This document shows, piece by piece, positions 61,601 to 64,000 of a stretch of DNA of 64,000 nucleotides. How positions within the stretch are numbered: position 1 is the stretch's first letter; the number at the start of each line of letters is the position of its first letter. The stretch is from positions 1-64,000 of the forward strand of contig NZ_FNPT01000026.1 of assembly GCF_900107375.1 (NCBI RefSeq), read 5' to 3'. Origin of the DNA: Lysobacter sp. yr284. GTDB taxonomy: Bacteria > Pseudomonadota > Gammaproteobacteria > Xanthomonadales > Xanthomonadaceae. Both the position numbers and the translations under genes were made by a program. Below the pieces are notes generated by a model. It was not told the DNA's origin. It saw nothing but the letters and a program-made list of their open reading frames with translations, and did no database searches.

Positions 61601-64000
61601 GGCCCGCGGCGTCGTAGCTGCGTCGCGTCTCGACCTGCGCCGCGGTGCCCCAGGCTTCGAACTCGCCGACCACTTGGCCGAGCGCGTCGCGCTGGTAGTG
61701 GCGCACGCCGCCGAGCGCATCGATCGCGTCGGACAGGCGGCCGGCCTTGTCGTAGCGGAACTGCGTGGTCTGCTTGCCGTAGACGGCCGCCGTCAGCAAC
61801 GCGCGCAAGCTGGTCGCGGTGTCGTCGACGGTGATCGCGCGGTCGTTGACATACTCGCCCCACTTGCGTTCGTGGCGGGTCGAAGCGGTGCGGTTGCCGA
61901 TGGCGTCGTAGGCGGTCTCGGTGAAGTAGCCCTCGGCGTCGTAGCTGAAGACCGCGCGGCCGGCGCCGTCGTAGAACCACATCGTGGTCGGGTTGTTGCT
62001 GCGGCCCGGCCCGCCGTAACTGGCGAACCACGCCTCCATGCCCGCGGCGGTGAAGGCGGCGGGCAGGTACTGGCCCGCCGCCGGCAGAAGGAAGCGCGTG
62101 CTGATGCGCAATTGCCCCACCGCATCGTAGACGTTGCGGGTGACCCGGCCGCCGGCGTCGATCTGCCAGCTCGCGCGGCCTGCGGCATCGAACACCCAAC
62201 GGTTTTCCGCGACCTGCGGTGCGGATTGGGCCGCACCCCAGGCTTCCAGGCTGGCCAGGTCGGCCGCGGCGGCGGGCGGATACGCGGCCGCGAAGCGGGC
62301 GCTGGCGAGCAGGTTGCCGTTGGCGTCGAAGCGGTTGCGGGTGACGTAGCCGCCGGCGTCGATCGCGAACGCAGCGCGGCCCGCGGCATCGTAGACGATC
62401 CGCTGGCTGCGGTCGGCGGCGTGTTCGGCCGTGCTCTGCGCGGCCAGCGCCGCGGCGACGTCGGCCGCGGCAGGCGTCGCGCCGAGGTTGGCCAGAGCGG
62501 TGGCATAGGCAACGGTGCGCACGACGTTGCCGCCGTTGTCGTAGACCGATTCGACCACGTAGTTGGAGGGATCCAGCACGTAGCGCAGGCGGCCGTCGCG
62601 GTCGTAGACGTAACGCACGACGCGGTCCTCGCCCTGCGCCGTCAGCTTCTGCTCGATGTCGGCGGCGGTGGGGTATGCGCCCAGGCTCGCGGGATCGATG
62701 CGGCCGGCATAGGCCGTGGTCCGGGCCAGGCGGCCGTCGGCGTCGTAGGCGCGGATCTCCACCGCGCCGGTGGCGTCGACCGTATGCGTCAGGCGGTTGT
62801 TGACGTCGTAGACGTAGCGGGTGACCTTGCCGTTGGCGTCGGTGCGACCGACTACATTGCCGCGCCAGTAGGCGAACTGGGTCTTCAGCGCCAGCCCGTC
62901 CGGATCGACCGTGACGCTGAGCAGCTGACCCTGCTTGTCGTAGCTGTTGAGCGTGACCTTGGCCGCGGCGGTGCCGGCGCCCTCGGTGACCCGCAGCAAA
63001 CGGCCGAGCGGATCGTAGTCGTACGCGGTGGCGAGGTTGAGCTTGCCCTCGCCGGCATCGACCACCACGGCGATCTTCTGGCCGCCCAGGTCGTAGCGGG
63101 TCTCGGTGACCACGCCCTGCGGGTCGGTCGCGCGGACCAGTTGGCCCTTGGCGTCGTACTCGTAGGTGGTCTTGATCTTGAGACCGTCGGGATCGACCAC
63201 GCGCTCGAGCACGCGGCCGGCCGCATCGTAGGCGAAGGTGGTGCGCACGCCGCGCGCGTCCACGCTCTCGATCACCTGGCCGGCCTGGTCGTAGACCGCT
63301 CGGGCGGTGCCGGCCGGGTTGGTGGTGCGGATCAGGCGGCCGTCGAGATCGTACTCATAGACCGTGCTGTTGCCGCGCCCGTCGACGATCTCCACCGTCT
63401 GCCCGTGGGCGTTGTTCTTGACGACGGTCTGGATGCCTTCGGCGGTGGTGGTGCGCACCTCGCGGTTGAAGGCGGTGAAGCTGTACTGGGTCTTGTTGCC
63501 GCTGCGGTCGGTCTGGCTGAGCACGTTGCCGAAGGCGTCGTACTCCATCTTCGCCCAGGCGTCGCCGCCGTCGAGCTGCTGCACCGCCCGACCGTTGCGA
63601 TCGAAGAGGGTCAGGTACTGGCGCAGGCTGTACGTAGTGCCGAAGTAGACCTGGCCGAAGGCGTTGGCGATCTCGGTGGTGGTGCGGCCGTTGCCGACGA
63701 CATCGTCGACCCGCGCGTTGCGATTGCCGCGCCGGTCGTAATAGAACAGCGTGCGGACTTCGTTGTTGGAGATGCGGTTGGCGCGGTCGGTCCACTGCGA
63801 GGTCTGCTCGAGCTGGCCGAAGGCGGTGTAGCGGTAGTCGGTGTAGCTGCCCAGCGCATCGATGCTGCGGTTCAGCAGGCCGGCGATGGTGTAGCTCAGA
63901 TCGACCCGGCTGGCCTGCGCATCGTCGAGCAGGGCGAAGGCCTGCTGCACCTGGCTGCTGAGCGCGCCGCCGTGCATCTGGCCCAGCGAGGCGGCGGTCA
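52647..64000 (-). CDS. Giant RHS/YD-repeat toxin with LysM and JAB/MPN-like tip (5' end outside window)
   Basis: The frame is open to the right edge; at least 3,784 residues are visible. Numbers count from the Met at 63977. Residues 1-1640 and about 2260-2890 are YD repeats (NGNLLASARFAAAYPPAAA, YDAAGRLIQEIQGAD), separated by a beta-rich non-YD segment (about 1640-2250). A LysM domain (YIVKAGDTLQTIAAALWGDSAMWYLL) lies near 2945, then a Pro-rich stretch, a hydrophobic Gly/Ala region (about 3040-3260) and a C-terminal domain from about 3550 with MHTHPGGARM...NPTPQDIA, close to the JAMM/JAB pattern HxHP...PSxxD. It is probably a contact-dependent or secreted toxin whose tip is a metalloprotease-type domain. 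The canonical RHS DPxGL cleavage motif was not found. Confidence 0.88.
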   Translation of the reverse strand, partial: TAASLGQMHGGALSSQVQQAFALLDDAQASRVDLSYTIAGLLNRSIDALGSYTDYRYTAFGQLEQTSQWTDRANRISNNEVRTLFYYDRRGNRNARVDDVVGNGRTTTEIANAFGQVYFGTTYSLRQYLTLFDRNGRAVQQLDGGDAWAKMEYDAFGNVLSQTDRSGNKTQYSFTAFNREVRTTTAEGIQTVVKNNAHGQTVEIVDGRGNSTVYEYDLDGRLIRTTNPAGTARAVYDQAGQVIESVDARGVRTTFAYDAAGRVLERVVDPDGLKIKTTYEYDAKGQLVRATDPQGVVTETRYDLGGQKIAVVVDAGEGKLNLATAYDYDPLGRLLRVTEGAGTAAAKVTLNSYDKQGQLLSVTVDPDGLALKTQFAYWRGNVVGRTDANGKVTRYVYDVNNRLTHTVDATGAVEIRAYDADGRLARTTAYAGRIDPASLGAYPTAADIEQKLTAQGEDRVVRYVYDRDGRLRYVLDPSNYVVESVYDNGGNVVRTVAYATALANLGATPAAADVAAALAAQSTAEHAADRSQRIVYDAAGRAAFAIDAGGYVTRNRFDANGNLLASARFAAAYPPAAAADLASLEAWGAAQSAPQVAENRWVFDAAGRASWQIDAGGRVTRNVYDAVGQLRISTRFLLPAAGQYLPAAFTAAGMEAWFASYGGPGRSNNPTTMWFYDGAGRAVFSYDAEGYFTETAYDAIGNRTASTRHERKWGEYVNDRAITVDDTATSLRALLTAAVYGKQTTQFRYDKAGRLSDAIDALGGVRHYQRDALGQVVGEFEAWGTAAQVETRRSYDAAGRLIQEIQGADTAAAATRRYVYDAFGQVIASLDPRGVELAETDSAWALAMRKELGGDYLNETGTVLRAADLGQVKQDALRAMYTSRTVYDRQGRVIESIEARGPRSPGDQSNPNGARVTRAYNAFGDAVEITDALGNKGYFYFDALGRVTHQVDPEGYLTRTEYGFLGQALRVLRFDNRVGAQPGATPPADPAGGVSATAMEYDLLGQLVKTTDAAQGIEIFRYDAFGNRSQYINKLGGTTYYGHDKLGRTISEALPIVAPSRFGGALVPVTNYFSYDAHGNLIRQQDSGDGADARVTVYAYDALNRRTSSAQRVATAQGEADATETVVYDARGNMVEKTAANGARTAFYYDAADRLIGQVGANGLLTLNDYDKAGNLIRTRAFLTPVALPAGATVPAIPTDPATGQASAAREQTFEYDANGRRTRALTLGAIFGDTNQQTRSYQLTIGQIEERWRYDLGGRLVEHTDGNGGVVRTWYDALGNKRLEIDAEGYGVAWVRDAEGNVLKETRYATVNPQPPAAGADLQAYLDAWPVATAASGQHRVTDYTYDRMGRRLSEARAGVDYGMVDSGNGRLTQSTGSALTQYAYDAAGNLLRRTDANGSLFAWEYDKAGRNTAVILPGFVDYEGRSVSSRTEYTYNGLNQVLKEVRRGGGVEADQTSTYVYGSGGRLLSKTGAMGYTTQFGYDLAGNMLTMSYRRTDSGGGQRTETVQVAYDQDNRETGRVTVASDGSRSVERRTRYNLFGDVTGRGTGASGWQEVADYDRAGRMYRSNMEGGVMRLYAYDRNGNATVKIESQTADLSGVDLETVRNMSLEDKASLFSTLTLYDKRNNAVQVIQAAMSAEGQRLGLKPTPINPTRPGEISVGVGGRIGGERQVPNLGAAHGVIQAQPALGDVQMSFQASGSLNFDAHYSVSSLDVDLTINVPDLTSIFGQYDLKVEAFSPTTLGSPVVGYGLGTGPVTVHLDKANAADGSLFGQILRRDNPMRIEVAFRVLVVRKSDPGNPVLISRYTTTPVDIGGGVIVDLEQYQEHEWYFQPVIPGNDKVYGLQYRVPDQEASNLPQGTQGGVILPAEAIQPSNSVQVYVRPMGSNDAFQSRPISIVNDKAMVDTSGLAAGQSYEMLYVVENDGGQLVRRERYNFVAGPNLSIQRLDDNESAYSAAFRANGLGNFVWTDAGLDMSALRTRDGAIPYTAIVEYRRKGSQDPWAGTANLPLQPPRGTAGSYRWDTAGMSGDYEVVLKLRDANNAVIETVTGEVSVGAAPAVNLDFAKNVPVISLANLPPNASSLNLQVLDGNRVAAQAFNLSVVNGALSWNIPPELLAEVGDGVRSFRLLLSVTDRMVDPAQTYEISGNIEIGPRRRQEKPVLQLAGHLYSLTLDPKQAEAQVLVLHYRPDGNTAANFQEVVVLRGADGKFHWDSVSLDKGITYEYFYDAFRTLADARNPGAGLSLVRNTGYFWPDLDRPANEVRWEFGTIQPSANLIHRYQSYNAFGEIASETDGNGNTTDLRYNTLGKMVKKLDPLAEITYANGFKTSVRNSVEYVYDRVGNIVAYYDANRNLTTQAWNYGSAKPTLVGEWHADGGAKRYGYDVHGNQRAVTDEIGRTTTYAYDAGNRLISVKRPKAANEAQALEETYQYDELDRRILHSVSNLGQNTTDFDIEGEVSRVVSAEGRTTRYSATWDAQANGGKGAWRKVTVLANAKSATDLVDASGRRLSHVDFGNNAFVYDYNLAGLLAKSGNTVYEYYGNGLIKSQTDLVSGIRGYYEYDKNGNRTFEGFTTRGGTWAFQQSEAKYDSLNRLTKIIDPRYVIEYEYDAQGNRIHMLSTYNDPVSGVRSKQDYWYRYDNMNRFVVTMGTLGEKNEVRGANEYDTSVQVNEGVGDGVLLAYDQANQRVMAHYGRDGHTERYAYDVRGYLTDTTIDGTLRARRVNDLAGRVGDYYEYDASGALKSSTTRYWDNDSLLMQEHDNQANKGTITYRDGDGTVTSTETYGEATTVTTTYTYRWFDSAKQSEIRVQASNGSVQGPWAPGFSVFEYDDLGRIKTARDVKGGRAFSYETDGEGRILQRDELLGVRDNGDGTFSSGTQNRFHSYYFFDDRQVGNAGNDGIDRIDYAKELAQNQVKPGAQNDDRHKRYAPVSGADFDQNYLPINSLYPTAAPGSYIVKAGDTLQTIAAALWGDSAMWYLLADANNLAPTQALIPNTVLTVPNKVANIHNNASTFKPYDAGSAMGNTSPTVPEPPPPPAAKKGCGGFVKILAVVVAVVVSIYTAGVASGAGWGFVGAMSQGAAVMAGGASLSLTAGTIIGSAALGGAVGSIASQAVLIAGGMQDGFNWKQVGLGAAGAAITAGIGNLDVISKISNGLGKAVVTAGANNVANQALNILTGEQNGFDWKGLAISAVAAGVSYGVGEGIGRGQYGGKDAWKDALATGAFRQDVGLSAIRGFAQNMAGGIVSAAARGNLNSTTLSELGANAIGSTIGNAIVDGAVNRVVGPVQPESLQLEPMPLTVDIGDGRGAENVRMDRPPAESQSEQFLRWAAARGAPGMDPGQSFSSYYHTYKTLTDRYKSMWEPRIEVRANNEWGNRYFVEQWFSARETGREAPTSAIVSDLNAYRSQHALQAQNAYGQWLNSTYTGPRVSSVGERYLHITDEEWREFRWENSKQFLKYMGATWAAGALGAAGTIVPAFGAFMGGVGIGSGARDIYNGNYISGGLQILGGVLGVGAAAIEIRGAASMKDLFWAPLGPRGQAGSSGLMAGDDLSNVTQVGATTRAEAFAVPGLDAAARLRDTAGKAISLETPDEINMLLYGVLPGEGLPGAAGVAIARRPTFSEIIDVSKKHGVEFAVTYTLGPGKNGGGGFYTLYSGTAKSVSVGPRSKDVMLIMHTHPGGARMASGRNWRSIYDRKEVGNPTPQDIAMGRVYRSGDQFSLDGFIAAGSPQRSSIIVPANAPPFRFNQTSTNMDYGAVNNSRIVYKPGRSYMFTDGSGAR

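Overview
The window is high-GC DNA whose gene content points to Lysobacter or a close relative (Xanthomonadaceae). The evidence is an OleA-type thiolase very like the Xanthomonas enzyme, an Ax21-family outer-membrane protein, two proteins with features of XVIPCD-type type IV secretion (X-T4SS) effectors, several TonB receptors, and the dispersed GGGAGGGCCTTCAGGCCCGACG repeat family. No rRNA, tRNA, CRISPR array or integrase was recognised. All calls come from reading the sequence and from memory of the families; nothing was searched.

Layout. 1-9.6 kb: oleA, a small lipoprotein, a secreted M16 peptidase, trmL, then a leftward OYE/MRJP-like/VOC set facing a divergent LysR regulator. 9.7-23.2 kb: ten leftward, tightly packed genes bounded by an AT-rich Zur/Fur-like palindrome at one end and a terminator at the other. 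In transcription order they are TonB receptor, ABC ATPase, two ABC-2 permeases, second TonB receptor, PduX-like kinase, cysteine-synthase-like PLP enzyme, ATP-grasp ligase, DUF364 protein and MdtH-like exporter. 23.3-33.4 kb: mostly housekeeping (peptidoglycan-binding/CHAP-like protein, 2OG-Fe(II) oxygenase, Ax21, gpsA-secB-rhodanese, lipoprotein, thioesterase, hemD-hemX-hemY). 33.4-47.5 kb: membrane protein, secreted acyl-peptidase-like hydrolase, a lipoprotein/effector pair, thiolase fadI, DUF4034 protein, GNAT, sodC and an NtrB/NtrC pair. 47.5-64 kb: a second effector/immunity pair with an HExxH motif, an SDR lacking its catalytic Lys, a small secreted protein plus a decayed copy of it, and a giant RHS/YD-repeat protein (5' end outside the window) with a C-terminal JAB/MPN-like toxin and an adjacent immunity candidate.

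The most interesting system is the 13.4-kb operon at 9768-23146. A small-molecule kinase, a PLP beta-substitution enzyme and an ATP-grasp ligase could build a small amino-acid-derived chelator from O-phospho-Ser/Thr. DUF364 (named for putative heavy-metal chelation), an MFS exporter and two TonB receptors supply export and re-uptake. The promoter palindrome matches a remembered Zur consensus at 17 of 22 positions, which suggests a zinc-responsive metallophore (zincophore). No cluster of exactly this composition is known to me. The second theme is interbacterial weaponry: two putative X-T4SS effector/immunity pairs and one RHS-JAB toxin/immunity pair within 28 kb.
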